A stretch of 64,000 bases of DNA, from the NCBI GenBank assembly GCA_002431905.1, contig DJER01000028.1:13082-77081 (forward strand). Direction: 5' to 3'. A program made the translations under genes and the position numbers. The stretch is from Christensenella sp. UBA5893. Lineage in GTDB: Bacteria > Bacillota > Clostridia > Christensenellales > UBA1242. Of the stretch, positions 34,128 to 42,985 are shown piece by piece. A model generated the notes under the pieces. That model did no database searches and was not told the DNA's origin. It saw only the letters and a program-made list of their open reading frames with translations. Position 1 is the stretch's first letter. Every line of letters starts with the position of its first letter.

Positions 34128-34802
34128 TTATGTTTTTAATATCAATTCCAAAGTATTTGTGTCAAATAATGCATATTTTGTTTCAAAGTCGGTTGTTATT
34201 ATTTTTAACTTCCAAAAATATCTTATTTTTGTATCATACCCCTTTGCAATTGTTAGATAACATTCAAATTTACATTTGTTATTTAATTTTTTTAATAAAT
34301 ATTCTTTATATTCATTTATGCTCTTTTTTTGTGCATCTTTATATGAAAAATTAAATAATTTTGTAATACATTTTAATTGATAAAAATTATCATCAAAAAT
34401 TTCTATATTTATTAAAAATATATTAAGATTTTTATCACATATTTTTATATCTTCAATATAACTATTTTTAAATGGATTTTTTCTTAATTTACATCTTTTT
34501 ATTTCATTATTTATATTGATATTAACAAACAAAAAATTTGTGTCTATATCTTGCAATAACAATTCAACTTCCAGCAAAGAATAGTCAACATTCTTTGTAG
34601 GGTTTCCATCATCATTAAAAGGTTCTTCTCTTTTGCCAAAAGAGAATTCTGCCTTTATGTAGTTGTTTTTAAAAGTATAAAGTGAAGTTTGAATTTGAGA
34701 AAAAACTTTATTTTCATCTATTTTTGTAATTGTGAAATTTTTTATAAAATATGCAAACGAAAAAACAAAAAATAACAATATTATAGCTAATACTTTTTTC
34801 AT
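34128..34802 (-). CDS. Membrane-anchored or secreted hypothetical protein
   Basis: 224 residues beginning with a hydrophobic signal or anchor (MKKVLAIILLFFVFSFAYF) directly followed by a charged, Asn/Lys-rich domain with many predicted strands. I do not recognise it. No convincing ribosome-binding site precedes the ATG. It lies just after the terminator of the preceding gene on the same strand, so its transcription is unclear. Confidence 0.6.
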   Translation of the reverse strand: MKKVLAIILLFFVFSFAYFIKNFTITKIDENKVFSQIQTSLYTFKNNYIKAEFSFGKREEPFNDDGNPTKNVDYSLLEVELLLQDIDTNFLFVNININNEIKRCKLRKNPFKNSYIEDIKICDKNLNIFLINIEIFDDNFYQLKCITKLFNFSYKDAQKKSINEYKEYLLKKLNNKCKFECYLTIAKGYDTKIRYFWKLKIITTDFETKYALFDTNTLELILKT

Positions 34803-34837
34803 ATATTATATATATTCAAAAATATTATTTATAGCAT

Positions 34838-34866
34838 AAAAAAATCTAACCGAATCGGTTAGAATT
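34838..34866 (-). terminator. Terminator of the 599-aa hypothetical gene
   Basis: TCTAACC-GATTC-GGTTAGA on the minus strand followed by seven T. Confidence 0.8.
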
Positions 34867-34872
34867 TTTGTT

Positions 34873-36672
34873 TTATCTTTCATGGTCAAAAGTGTTTGGT
34901 TTGCTTAATTTGTCAATATCTTTCATACTTACTTTTAACATATTATTGATAAATGGAGTCAAACTTGTTGCATTATAATTATCATGAAGGAATTTGTTTA
35001 CAAGTGTTGAAATTGTTTCACCGTTTGTTACTTTTATTGATTGTTCATCTTTAAAGATATCCAAGATTATTGATTCTCTTAATGTAAGCAATGAATTTGC
35101 AAACTTGTTGGCTTGCAACTCATCAGAATCTTCTTTTTGAGCAATCAATTTGTTAAGGTCTGCCAAAAGTTGATTTACATCAAATTGTTTATTATTTTCA
35201 TAATAAGCAAGTATATCTTCAACAAACAAGTGTCTACGTTGCATTCTTGCATACACTTTTCCTGTTTTGTTTGCATAACCACTCATTATAACAACTGATT
35301 TTGCCATATAGTTTTTGAATGCCTTGATAATGATTGTATCAATATATTTTCTTGCATTCTTTTGTGTTAATTCAACTTCTTTTGTTGTTGGTTCTACTGG
35401 TTTTTCTTCATCTACAACAAATGTAAAGTTTGTTGGATAATCATAATTTGCAATATATGGAGGAGTTTGATTTAGTTTGATGAAATAATCATATTGCCCA
35501 TTTTCTTTTTGTGCAGTAGTAGTTTGGGCTATGTTATCGGTTTTTAATGATTCCTTGTCGTTATCTTGGTCTTGTTTTGATGTGGTATTTTCATTTTCGT
35601 CAACTGAGCCAGCTTCTTTTTCTTGAAGTTTTAACTTGCTTCCAAGCAAAGCATCTTCATAAGTTGTTGGCTCGCTTGCATATGCAAAACCACATTTCTT
35701 TGCGTTTGAAACAACATCTTGTATTGAAATTCCCATTTTTTTCAAATTGTATATTGCAGATTTCATTCCAAGATTTGCCAATTGTTTTAATTTGCCAGAA
35801 CTTGGTTCAAGTGCTGAAAGTACATTTGACAATTGCAATTTTAAAGCATTTTCTATGTCGTTGTTATTTTTTGTGTCGCCATAGTTTATTGCTCTTGACA
35901 TAAGAATATCAGCATAAAGAGTTGCAACAAGCATTTCTTTTGAAGTTAATTCAATCTTATCGTTTTTTGCAAAGTATCTTACTGTTGCAAATATAATTTT
36001 GTCCAAAATTTCTGTGGCTCTTTCTTGTTGAGAAACACCATACTTTGATTTTGAAACCGAGTTCAAGAATTTTGTTATCTTTAATTTACCTTTATATCTT
36101 ATTGGGGCTTCAGTTTGTTCCTTGTGCAAGAATTTTCTACACATATTTAAAACACGATGTGCTTTGTCTTTTAACATTGCAATAATCTTTGAACCATTTT
36201 TGTATACAATGTGCTTCTTTGCATAATCAAGTTCTTTGATTTTGATTTTGTATGTGTTTGAAATATTTTCAAGCAGACTGTTGTATGTTGAGAAAGTTGT
36301 GTTCCCTGCAAACAAGCTTTTCTTTTTTGAAGCATATGTATCAATAAATGGTAATCTTAACCCTTGATTGAATGAGTTTGGTGCTTTGAGGGCATAGCAA
36401 GAATACTTTTGATTTCCGCCATCTTCATTAAGTGCAACCAACTTTTCATTTATATTACAATTTATTGCTTCATTATTGTTCCAATCGTCAAGTGTTTTTA
36501 CACCAGAGTTTGCAACAAATGCTATATTTGAAGATTGCATTCTTGTGATAATATCTTTGTAGTTGCTATCTTTTTTGGCAAGCAAGAATATTGCATCTTC
36601 ACCCGTTTTTTCATATTCTTCAACATCTTTAAGCATTTCTTTTGTTAATCTTGATTTGTCAACATTTAACAT
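34873..36672 (-). CDS. Large hypothetical protein, 599 aa
   Basis: No signal peptide or membrane helix. The N-terminal 350 residues look helical (segments KDVEEYEKTGEDAIFLLAKK and DKIIFATVRYFAKND); about 360-410 is a low-complexity acidic/Gln linker (for example TSKQDQDNDKES); the C-terminal 180 are again helical. I do not recognise any domain. The ATG at 36672 is chosen over a GTG at 36681 because AGAGGTGAG is correctly placed for it. It lies 72 nt downstream of the 384-aa gene, which has a similar helix-linker-helix build, and the two may act together. Confidence 0.6.
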   Translation of the reverse strand: MLNVDKSRLTKEMLKDVEEYEKTGEDAIFLLAKKDSNYKDIITRMQSSNIAFVANSGVKTLDDWNNNEAINCNINEKLVALNEDGGNQKYSCYALKAPNSFNQGLRLPFIDTYASKKKSLFAGNTTFSTYNSLLENISNTYKIKIKELDYAKKHIVYKNGSKIIAMLKDKAHRVLNMCRKFLHKEQTEAPIRYKGKLKITKFLNSVSKSKYGVSQQERATEILDKIIFATVRYFAKNDKIELTSKEMLVATLYADILMSRAINYGDTKNNNDIENALKLQLSNVLSALEPSSGKLKQLANLGMKSAIYNLKKMGISIQDVVSNAKKCGFAYASEPTTYEDALLGSKLKLQEKEAGSVDENENTTSKQDQDNDKESLKTDNIAQTTTAQKENGQYDYFIKLNQTPPYIANYDYPTNFTFVVDEEKPVEPTTKEVELTQKNARKYIDTIIIKAFKNYMAKSVVIMSGYANKTGKVYARMQRRHLFVEDILAYYENNKQFDVNQLLADLNKLIAQKEDSDELQANKFANSLLTLRESIILDIFKDEQSIKVTNGETISTLVNKFLHDNYNATSLTPFINNMLKVSMKDIDKLSKPNTFDHER

Positions 36673-36743
36673 AATACTCACCTCTTTGTCTTAATATTTT
36701 ACAATGTATTTTACCACATTATACAAATAATTTCAATACCCTT

Positions 36744-37898
36744 TTATCTGGAAAGTTCCATTTCTTCATACTTGTTTTGTTTTTGTTCTTGGGTTTTGGA
36801 TTGTTCTACTTTTGATTTTCCATTCAATTTATCTTTGTCAAGTTCGTTAATATAGGACATAACTCTCAAATATTTCCCCATTTTCATTCCAAACATTAAT
36901 TCCTTGTCCAATTGAATTTTTAGATTTGGTTTTAATGGATGAGGTACGCCCGAATCTTTTACTTTTGCCGGCTGAGATACCTTTTGGACAGGTGGAATTT
37001 TATCGCCTGCCACCGATTTCCCTTTTCCAGAGTTTTTGCCTTTGTTCTTATTCCCACCACCGTTGTTTTTATCGTCATCTTTTGGTTTTGAATCAGATTT
37101 TGGTGGCATTGGTTTCTTTTTCTCTGGTTCTTTTGGTGCAACAACCAAGCTTATACTTTTGAACTTGTCTTTAAACAATTTAATAAATTGCTGATTTACT
37201 TCTTCCATCTGTTTTTTGTATTCTTGTGGAAGTTTTTCTGCATTTTTATATAGAACCTTATCCAAAATATCTTTCACTTTTTGCCAATACTTTGGGTCAA
37301 GTTTATCAACAGGAATTTTTAAAATTTCTTTTTTAAAAATCTTTAAGATTTCATTTCCACTTTCACCACTTGCTTTCAAAATTTTTAGCACATCTTGAAT
37401 ATACTTTTTGTTTTGAGTCATAAATGGTGCACTCATAGCCTTTAGTTTTTCTTTTTTACCTATGAGCAAAGTTTCAAATTTTAACGCTGAATTTTTTATA
37501 TCTTTGCCTTGGCTTTCATCTTTTGTTACGAGATTGAATGCCTTTCTTAATTTATCTAAAAAGTTATTATCGTTTGCTTCGGAATAATTTATCAAAAAAG
37601 TGTCAAGTTCTTGTTTTTCGTCATACAAGTTAAAACTTTCCAACAAATACAAACTTGCATACTTTTTGTTATTTGTCGCATCAATAGTAAAACGAAATTT
37701 TAATTTATAAGTATTGTTTGGAGTACAAAGTTCACACAACGCTTCGGTGTCTTTGTATGATGTTAGCATTTTTTTTGCACTGACCATTTCTTGAACTGTA
37801 TCTTGCGACACAACATACTTGTCATTATCATTAAAAGTTCCAACAAGACCTTGAGACATTGCAAGGTTCTCTCGCAAAAATCTTTGATAATCTGTCAT
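36744..37898 (-). CDS. Hypothetical protein, 384 aa, with Lys/Pro/Gly-rich linker
   Basis: Residues about 1-250 are helical and charged; 255-310 is a low-complexity linker of Pro, Lys, Gly and Asn (PKEPEKKKPMPPKSDSK, then GGGNKNKGKN), and the last 60 residues are helical. There is no signal peptide or membrane helix. AAAAGGAG precedes the ATG. I do not recognise it. It is upstream of the 599-aa gene on the same strand and downstream of prfA. Confidence 0.6.
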   Translation of the reverse strand: MTDYQRFLRENLAMSQGLVGTFNDNDKYVVSQDTVQEMVSAKKMLTSYKDTEALCELCTPNNTYKLKFRFTIDATNNKKYASLYLLESFNLYDEKQELDTFLINYSEANDNNFLDKLRKAFNLVTKDESQGKDIKNSALKFETLLIGKKEKLKAMSAPFMTQNKKYIQDVLKILKASGESGNEILKIFKKEILKIPVDKLDPKYWQKVKDILDKVLYKNAEKLPQEYKKQMEEVNQQFIKLFKDKFKSISLVVAPKEPEKKKPMPPKSDSKPKDDDKNNGGGNKNKGKNSGKGKSVAGDKIPPVQKVSQPAKVKDSGVPHPLKPNLKIQLDKELMFGMKMGKYLRVMSYINELDKDKLNGKSKVEQSKTQEQKQNKYEEMELSR

Positions 37899-37949
37899 AT
37901 GTACTCCTTTTTTCTATTTTACTACATTAAATGCTGTTTTGCAATATTT

Positions 37950-39023
37950 TTATTTGAGTGACAAGTTTTCCAACTTTTGTTGTTGATCATGCTTTTGAAG
38001 TTCGCAAATCATATCATCCAAATCGCCATCAAGGAAGGCGTCAATTGAGAATACTGAATAGTTTATTCTATGGTCAGTGATTCTTCCTTGTGGGAAGTTG
38101 TATGTCCTTATTCTTTCGCTTCTGTCACCTGTTCCAACTTGGTTCTTTCTATTTTGAGAATACTCGGTGTCAATTTGAGTTTTATAGTAGTCATATAGTT
38201 TTGCCTTTAACAAATTCATTGCCTTTTCTCTGTTCTTTATTTGCGACCTTTCGTCTTGGCAAGTCACAACAATTCCGGTTGGAAGGTGTGTCATTCTTAT
38301 TGCACTATCAGTTTTGTTAATATGTTGACCACCTGCACCACTTGAACGATATGTGTCGACTCTTAAATCTTTGTCTAATATTTCAAAATCAACTTCTTCA
38401 ATTTCTGGAAGAACAGCAACAGTTACTGTTGATGTATGGACTCTTCCTTGAGATTCTGTTTCTGGAACTCTTTGTACTCTGTGAACACCACTTTCGTATT
38501 TTAACTTACTAAATGCATCTTTCCCTCGAATTGTCAAACTGCATTCCTTAAGTCCACCAAGTTCTGTTTGTTCAAGTTCATTTACTTCAACTTTCCAACC
38601 ATTTCGTTCTGCATATCTTACATACATATTCATAAGAGTGTTTGCAAAAAGTGCAGCTTCTTCACCACCTGCGGCGGGACGAACTTCAATAATAACGTTT
38701 TTATCATCATTTTCATCTTTTGGCAAAAGCAAAATTTGGATGTGACTGTTTAGTTCATCAATCTGTTTTTTTGTGTTTTCTATATCTTCTTTGAATGCTT
38801 CAATCATTTCTGGGTCGGTTTCGGTTTTTACAACTTGTTCACTTTCTTCCAAATTCTTCATAAGTTTTGCAAGTTTGTCATGGCATTCAGCAATTTCTTC
38901 AATGCTACTTCTTTCCTTTACCAATTTTTGCCATTCTTTATTGTTGGCAATGATTTCAGGATCAACTACCAACTTTGTGAGTTCATCATATCTTTGTTTA
39001 ATTTTTGCTGTTTGTTCTAACAT
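37950..39023 (-). CDS. prfA: Peptide chain release factor 1 (RF1)
   Basis: 357 residues. It reads UAA and UAG stop codons and triggers peptide release. The GGQ motif lies in SGAGGQHINKTDSAIRMTHL; the RVQRVPETESQGRVHTS motif and the TGDRSERIRTYNFPQ segment are typical of RF1. AAGGGAAG precedes the ATG. It overlaps the PrmC fusion gene by 26 nt; PrmC methylates the glutamine of this GGQ, so the pair is functionally linked. Confidence 0.96.
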   Translation of the reverse strand: MLEQTAKIKQRYDELTKLVVDPEIIANNKEWQKLVKERSSIEEIAECHDKLAKLMKNLEESEQVVKTETDPEMIEAFKEDIENTKKQIDELNSHIQILLLPKDENDDKNVIIEVRPAAGGEEAALFANTLMNMYVRYAERNGWKVEVNELEQTELGGLKECSLTIRGKDAFSKLKYESGVHRVQRVPETESQGRVHTSTVTVAVLPEIEEVDFEILDKDLRVDTYRSSGAGGQHINKTDSAIRMTHLPTGIVVTCQDERSQIKNREKAMNLLKAKLYDYYKTQIDTEYSQNRKNQVGTGDRSERIRTYNFPQGRITDHRINYSVFSIDAFLDGDLDDMICELQKHDQQQKLENLSLK

Positions 39024-40755
39024 TTTTCTTCCCTTTTGTTTTTAATTTTGCAATCATTACTCTGTCATTATTTGAATAATCTTTTATGCATTTTATGTCT
39101 TCAAAATTTTCACTTAAAAGATTTGCCACTTCTTGTTTTTGGTTGTATCCAATTTCCAATAATAGCATACCATTTTTTGTTAGGTAGTTTGGAGATTGAC
39201 TTGCCAACTTTCTATAAAAGTACAAGCCGTCTTTTCCGCCATCCAACGCCAACTTTGGGTCATAATCTTTTACCTCTATATCAAGACCATTTATTTCATT
39301 TGATGGAATATATGGTGGATTACTTACTATGATATCAAATTTTTTAGTATTTTTCAAGTCGTCAAACATATTAGATAAAACAAAATTTATCTTTACACCA
39401 TTATTTTGAGCATTTTGTGTTGCAACAAGCAATGCTTTTTTTGAAACATCCACCGCAGTAAAGTTTGCATTAACATTTTTTGCCATACTTATTGCGATAA
39501 TTCCACTGCCTGTACACATATCCAAAACATTCATTTTGGGCTTGCAATATTTTAGAGCATTCTCAACCAAAATCTCGGTATCTTGTCTTGGCGATAGGAC
39601 ATCTTTTGTAACGATAAAGTTATATCCATAAAATTCCGTTCTTCCAAAAATTTTTGTAATTGGTTCACCCTTTATTCTTCTTTGCACACATTTTTCTATC
39701 TCTTGTGCATCTTTTTTTGTTATTTTTGTTGTAAGCAAAAGTTGTGAGCGTTTTATATTAAGGACTTCGCATATCAAAAAATCGGCTTCGCTTTCATCCA
39801 AAATCCCAGCAGACTTTAACTGCTGTTTTACATTGCCATATACCGATGAAAAACTTACTTCATCATCTAAAAGTTTGTTTGTATCCACAATTCCTCTCTT
39901 GTTTGATTTCATAAGCAATAATTCTTGGAATGCGCAATCTGCAATTTCTAACTCTGTTTTTGTTGGCATTTCAACAATTAAAAACTCAAAAATTATTGGC
40001 GTTTTGTTTAACCAATTATACTTGGAATTTTCAAGTAAATAAAGTATTTCATATATAACACAAAAACAAATTATACTTATCACAAAATTTACAAGAATTT
40101 TCCAAATACTGTCACTGCTAAATCCCAAAAGTGCAAGCATTATGTTTGAAAACATAAATGAACATAAAATGTAATTTAGGTAGTTTGTTGGTTTGTATAG
40201 GTTGTTATTTGAATTTAACAAATTTATGCAACCATTGAACCTATAAAATTGTCTAAAAGCAAGAACATATCTCACTGAAAGCAAAATTAAAAATAGAATA
40301 AAGTTCTTGCAAGTCCCCACCATAAATCTATTCAAGATGATGCTTTTTGTATAGCCAGTAAATAGCACCGAAAGTGCCATTGGCAAATACCCAAATAAAA
40401 GTATGCTACAAGTTATTGCCAAAACGAGCACAATAACTTTCATCACTGTTTTTGTTGTCACATTCAAACCTTTTGATATGTTTTTTACAGCACTCGCATT
40501 TGAATATAAAAATGGCATTTTTATTAGGTTTTTAATAAAAAAGTATGTGCCAAAAATAAGATATTCAAGTCCTCTTAAAATTGGAATATTATTAAAAATT
40601 ACCTTTGCCTTGTTCTTTTTTGAAACAAGGTAATACTTACCTTTTGTGTCGACATAACTTTGTGCCATATTTTTGCCACAATAAAAACTTGCTCCATACA
40701 AATTGGGCATTGAATATACTTTTTCCATATAATAAGTATGGCCAAAATTTAACAT
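38998..40755 (-). CDS. prmC: DUF1385 (YqhQ-like) membrane domain fused to RF methyltransferase PrmC
   Basis: 585 residues in one frame. Residues about 1-275 resemble the DUF1385/YqhQ membrane protein, with the NIPILRGLEYLIFGT motif and several hydrophobic segments, though its usual GGQAVIEGVMMR start is degenerate. Residues about 305-575 are PrmC: an N-terminal helical domain (LKSAGILDESEADFLI), the SAM motif LDMCTGSGIIAISMAK and the catalytic SNPPYIP. PrmC methylates the GGQ glutamine of RF1 and RF2. The two are separate but adjacent genes in many Clostridia. No ribosome-binding site is clear; ATG at 40755 or 40728 are both possible starts. It overlaps prfA by 26 nt. Confidence 0.85.
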   Translation of the reverse strand: MLNFGHTYYMEKVYSMPNLYGASFYCGKNMAQSYVDTKGKYYLVSKKNKAKVIFNNIPILRGLEYLIFGTYFFIKNLIKMPFLYSNASAVKNISKGLNVTTKTVMKVIVLVLAITCSILLFGYLPMALSVLFTGYTKSIILNRFMVGTCKNFILFLILLSVRYVLAFRQFYRFNGCINLLNSNNNLYKPTNYLNYILCSFMFSNIMLALLGFSSDSIWKILVNFVISIICFCVIYEILYLLENSKYNWLNKTPIIFEFLIVEMPTKTELEIADCAFQELLLMKSNKRGIVDTNKLLDDEVSFSSVYGNVKQQLKSAGILDESEADFLICEVLNIKRSQLLLTTKITKKDAQEIEKCVQRRIKGEPITKIFGRTEFYGYNFIVTKDVLSPRQDTEILVENALKYCKPKMNVLDMCTGSGIIAISMAKNVNANFTAVDVSKKALLVATQNAQNNGVKINFVLSNMFDDLKNTKKFDIIVSNPPYIPSNEINGLDIEVKDYDPKLALDGGKDGLYFYRKLASQSPNYLTKNGMLLLEIGYNQKQEVANLLSENFEDIKCIKDYSNNDRVMIAKLKTKGKKNVRTNSKN

Positions 40756-40764
40756 TTAACACAT

Positions 40765-40792
40765 AATAAAAGCCACTAACACAGTGGCTTTT
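40765..40792 (-). terminator. Terminator after rpmE
   Basis: AGCCACT-GTGTT-AGTGGCT on the minus strand followed by TTTATT. Confidence 0.65.
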
Positions 40793-40805
40793 TGGGTTTA
40801 CATTA

Positions 40806-41009
40806 TTAAATATTGTGTGTTTTCTTAAACTTGTCAACTCTTCCGCTAACGTCAACAATTTTTTGTTTGCCAGAGAAGAATGGATGGCATTTGTTACAAA
40901 TGTCCACTTTAATTGTATCCCCATGAACAGCTGAGCCTGTTTTGAAAGTGTTTCCACAAGCACAAACAACTGTTACTTCATGATAATTTGGATGTCCTTC
41001 TGTTTTCAT
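40806..41009 (-). CDS. rpmE: 50S ribosomal protein L31, zinc-binding type
   Basis: 67 residues. C-x-C in VCACGNTF and the CNKCHPF pair give the four zinc ligands of the zinc-containing form; the usual [17 protein letters not shown] end is present. The AAGGTG site is 7 nt before the ATG. It has its own promoter and terminator. Confidence 0.97.
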   Translation of the reverse strand: MKTEGHPNYHEVTVVCACGNTFKTGSAVHGDTIKVDICNKCHPFFSGKQKIVDVSGRVDKFKKTHNI

Positions 41010-41045
41010 TTCATTTCACCTTTTAATTAGATTTTTTACTCTTGT

Positions 41046-41074
41046 AGCATAACATAAACTAACAAAGATGTCAA
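41046..41074 (-). promoter_or_regulatory. Promoter of rpmE
   Basis: TTGACA (41074-41069), 17 nt, TATGCT (41051-41046) with a TGT extended -10. Confidence 0.7.
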
Positions 41075-41087
41075 CACAATTCAATAA

Positions 41088-42392
41088 CTATTTTAAACTG
41101 TATGCCAAGTTTTCTATATCACCTGCACCCAAGATTAAAACATCATACCCTTGCATTGTTTTTTCTTGTATTTTTTCTTTTGCAACCAAGTATGACGCAT
41201 AATATTTACAATTTTTGCCCATTGATTTTAATGCTTTGTAAAGAGCAAATCCACTTGCCGTTTTGTCAAACTTTTCACGTGCTGAATATGTCTTTATGAT
41301 ATGTAATTCGTTAACATCATCAAAGCACTTTAAAAACTCATAAAAAAGTGTTTTTGTTCGTGAATATGTGTGCGGTTGAAACACAACCAATATCTTTTTA
41401 TCCGTACATTTTTTGAATGTTTGTACTGTTTCTTTTATTTCTGTTGGATGATGTGCATAATCGTGAACAACAAAAGGGTTCTTTTTTATTATTTCAAATC
41501 GTCTTTTTATATTTAGTTGTCTACCCAACCCTATTTTTACATATTTTTTTGGAATATTTAGTAGCACACATACACCAATTACTGCAAGTGAATTTATTAC
41601 ACTATGCTTTCCATAGCACCCCAAATCAATATGAGCAAAATACTTATTGTTTACATATGCATCATAAGAATATTTACCATTTTTTAATGTTATATTTTTT
41701 GCTGAAACATTTTTATTGCCAAAGCCAAAAGTAAAGTTTTTTTTATTTTCACTATCAAAGTTTGAAACAGTCAAACTTGAGTTTTTTAAAAATTTATCAT
41801 AAGAAAGCTTTTCATTGTCAAAAGATTTAAAATAATCCAAATGCTCGGGTTCTACATTCAAAACGACTCCTATTTTTGATTTTAGGTTTAAAAAGCAATC
41901 ATGATATTCGCATGCTTCAGTAATAAAGTAATTTTTGTCACCACTAACAAAACCAAAAGCACTGCCATTTATTATTCCACCAATATGAAGTGTTGGATTC
42001 TTTCCTGCAACAAATAAACAATTATATATCATTTCAGTTGTACTTGTTTTTCCATGTGAACCGGCAATTGAAATAACGTTATCAAATTTTTGTGAAATAA
42101 GTCCCAACAATTCGCCACGAGAAAGCACCTTTTCCCCATTTTCTTTTGCATATTTTAATTCAATATTGTCTTCTTTTATTGCATAATTGTATATAACGAT
42201 ATCAGCATTTGCAAGGTTTGATTTTTTGTGACCAATAAACACTTTTATTCCAAATTTTTCCAGGTCATCTGTTATCTTTGATTTGTGAGTGTCGCTACCT
42301 TGGACAGCATATCCACAACTTTTTATATAAAAAGCAAGAGCCGACATACTTATCCCACCGATACCGATAAAATGAAATAACAAATTTTTCAT
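41088..42392 (-). CDS. murC: UDP-N-acetylmuramate--L-alanine ligase MurC
   Basis: 434 residues. It adds L-Ala to UDP-MurNAc in cytoplasmic peptidoglycan synthesis. Motifs: HFIGIGGISMSALA, the ATP site AGSHGKTSTTEM, the EACEYHDCFLNLK segment and DYAHHPTEI in the C-terminal domain. A -10 box (TATAAT, 42418-42413) lies 20 nt before the ATG, with no ribosome-binding site between them, so the leader is very short. It stands apart from the other division genes of the window. Confidence 0.95.
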   Translation of the reverse strand: MKNLLFHFIGIGGISMSALAFYIKSCGYAVQGSDTHKSKITDDLEKFGIKVFIGHKKSNLANADIVIYNYAIKEDNIELKYAKENGEKVLSRGELLGLISQKFDNVISIAGSHGKTSTTEMIYNCLFVAGKNPTLHIGGIINGSAFGFVSGDKNYFITEACEYHDCFLNLKSKIGVVLNVEPEHLDYFKSFDNEKLSYDKFLKNSSLTVSNFDSENKKNFTFGFGNKNVSAKNITLKNGKYSYDAYVNNKYFAHIDLGCYGKHSVINSLAVIGVCVLLNIPKKYVKIGLGRQLNIKRRFEIIKKNPFVVHDYAHHPTEIKETVQTFKKCTDKKILVVFQPHTYSRTKTLFYEFLKCFDDVNELHIIKTYSAREKFDKTASGFALYKALKSMGKNCKYYASYLVAKEKIQEKTMQGYDVLILGAGDIENLAYSLK

Positions 42393-42449
42393 ATAAAAAT
42401 ATATGTAAATTTATTATACTATGTTCACTCAAAAATCTTGTAAAATTAT

Positions 42450-42478
42450 TTGCGTATAACTCAAAATTGTGATATAAA
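42450..42478 (+). promoter_or_regulatory. Promoter of spoVG
   Basis: TTGCGT (42450-42455), 17 nt, TATAAA (42473-42478) with a TGA extended -10. Confidence 0.55.
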
Positions 42479-42509
42479 TATATTAGTTACAAAAAAGGAG
42501 ATTCATTTT

Positions 42510-42779
42510 ATGAACATTACAGAAGTAAGAGTAAGACTTGTAAACAAAGAAGATTCAAAATTAAAAGCAGTTGCTTCAATGACAATTGATGGTTGTTTTG
42601 TAATCCACGACATCAAAGTTATTCAAGGAAATGAAGGTTTGTTTATTTCTATGCCTTCAAGAAAAACTCCAGAAGGTGAATACAAAGATATCGTTCATCC
42701 AATCAACACAGAAACAAGAGAAGCAATCAGCAAAAAAATAATCGAAGCATACGAACAAGAATTAAACAAAGCTGAGTAA
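42510..42779 (+). CDS. spoVG: SpoVG family RNA/DNA-binding regulator
   Basis: 89 residues, full length. [21 protein letters not shown] is the conserved N-terminus, followed by [22 protein letters not shown] and the [10 protein letters not shown] motif. SpoVG binds nucleic acids, is named for a sporulation role in Bacillus and is widespread in non-sporing Firmicutes, where it affects cell-wall and stress genes. The ATG at 42510 has AAAGGAG 9 nt upstream; earlier in-frame codons lack a site. It is a single gene with a strong terminator. Confidence 0.97.
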   Translation: MNITEVRVRLVNKEDSKLKAVASMTIDGCFVIHDIKVIQGNEGLFISMPSRKTPEGEYKDIVHPINTETREAISKKIIEAYEQELNKAE

Positions 42780-42793
42780 TTAAGTAAAAAAAG

Positions 42794-42823
42794 TGCCACA
42801 TCATATGATGTGGTATTTTTTAT
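42794..42823 (+). terminator. Terminator of spoVG
   Basis: TGCCACATCA and TATGATGTGGTA form a stem, followed by TTTTTTAT. Confidence 0.85.
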
Positions 42824-42841
42824 GCTATAAATGTTTTTAAA

Positions 42842-42942
42842 ATAAAAAAAGAGAGAACGGCAAAACTAAAAAAACCTTTCTCTCTATAAGGAGATATCCA
42901 TATGAAAAATGATATCTACAAACATAATTTCTTACGTTTGCC
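42842..42942 (-). ncRNA. Candidate small RNA, about 100 nt, with terminator and anti-Shine-Dalgarno stretch
   Basis: Minus-strand transcript predicted from the promoter at 42948-42976 to the T-run at 42850-42844. Three hairpins can be read: CAAACGUAA-GAAA-UUAUGUUUG (42940-42919; 9 bp with one G-U, GAAA tetraloop), GAUAUC/GAUAUC (42916-42893, 12-nt loop), and the terminator GAGAGAA/UUCUCUC (42884-42851) followed by seven T. Between the last two, UCCUUAUA (42892-42885) is unpaired; with its flank it can pair with AAGGAGAT, found before spoVG and two other genes here. No convincing coding sequence lies on this strand. Function is inferred, not shown. Confidence 0.55.
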
Positions 42943-42947
42943 CCTTT

Positions 42948-42976
42948 AGTATATGACAATATAATATAAATGTCAA
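42948..42976 (-). promoter_or_regulatory. Consensus promoter of the candidate small RNA
   Basis: TTGACA (42976-42971), 17 nt, TATACT (42953-42948). One of the best promoter matches in the window, yet it does not lead to a gene on this strand before a terminator. Confidence 0.75.
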
Positions 42977-42985
42977 TAGCTAATT

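Noticed and set aside
42842..42900. PreQ1-type riboswitch before the plus-strand mini-frame
   Set aside because: The AGAGAG...CTCTCTATAAGGAG outline is similar, but the conserved preQ1 loop and 3' tail are missing, and the stem is better explained as the minus-strand terminator.
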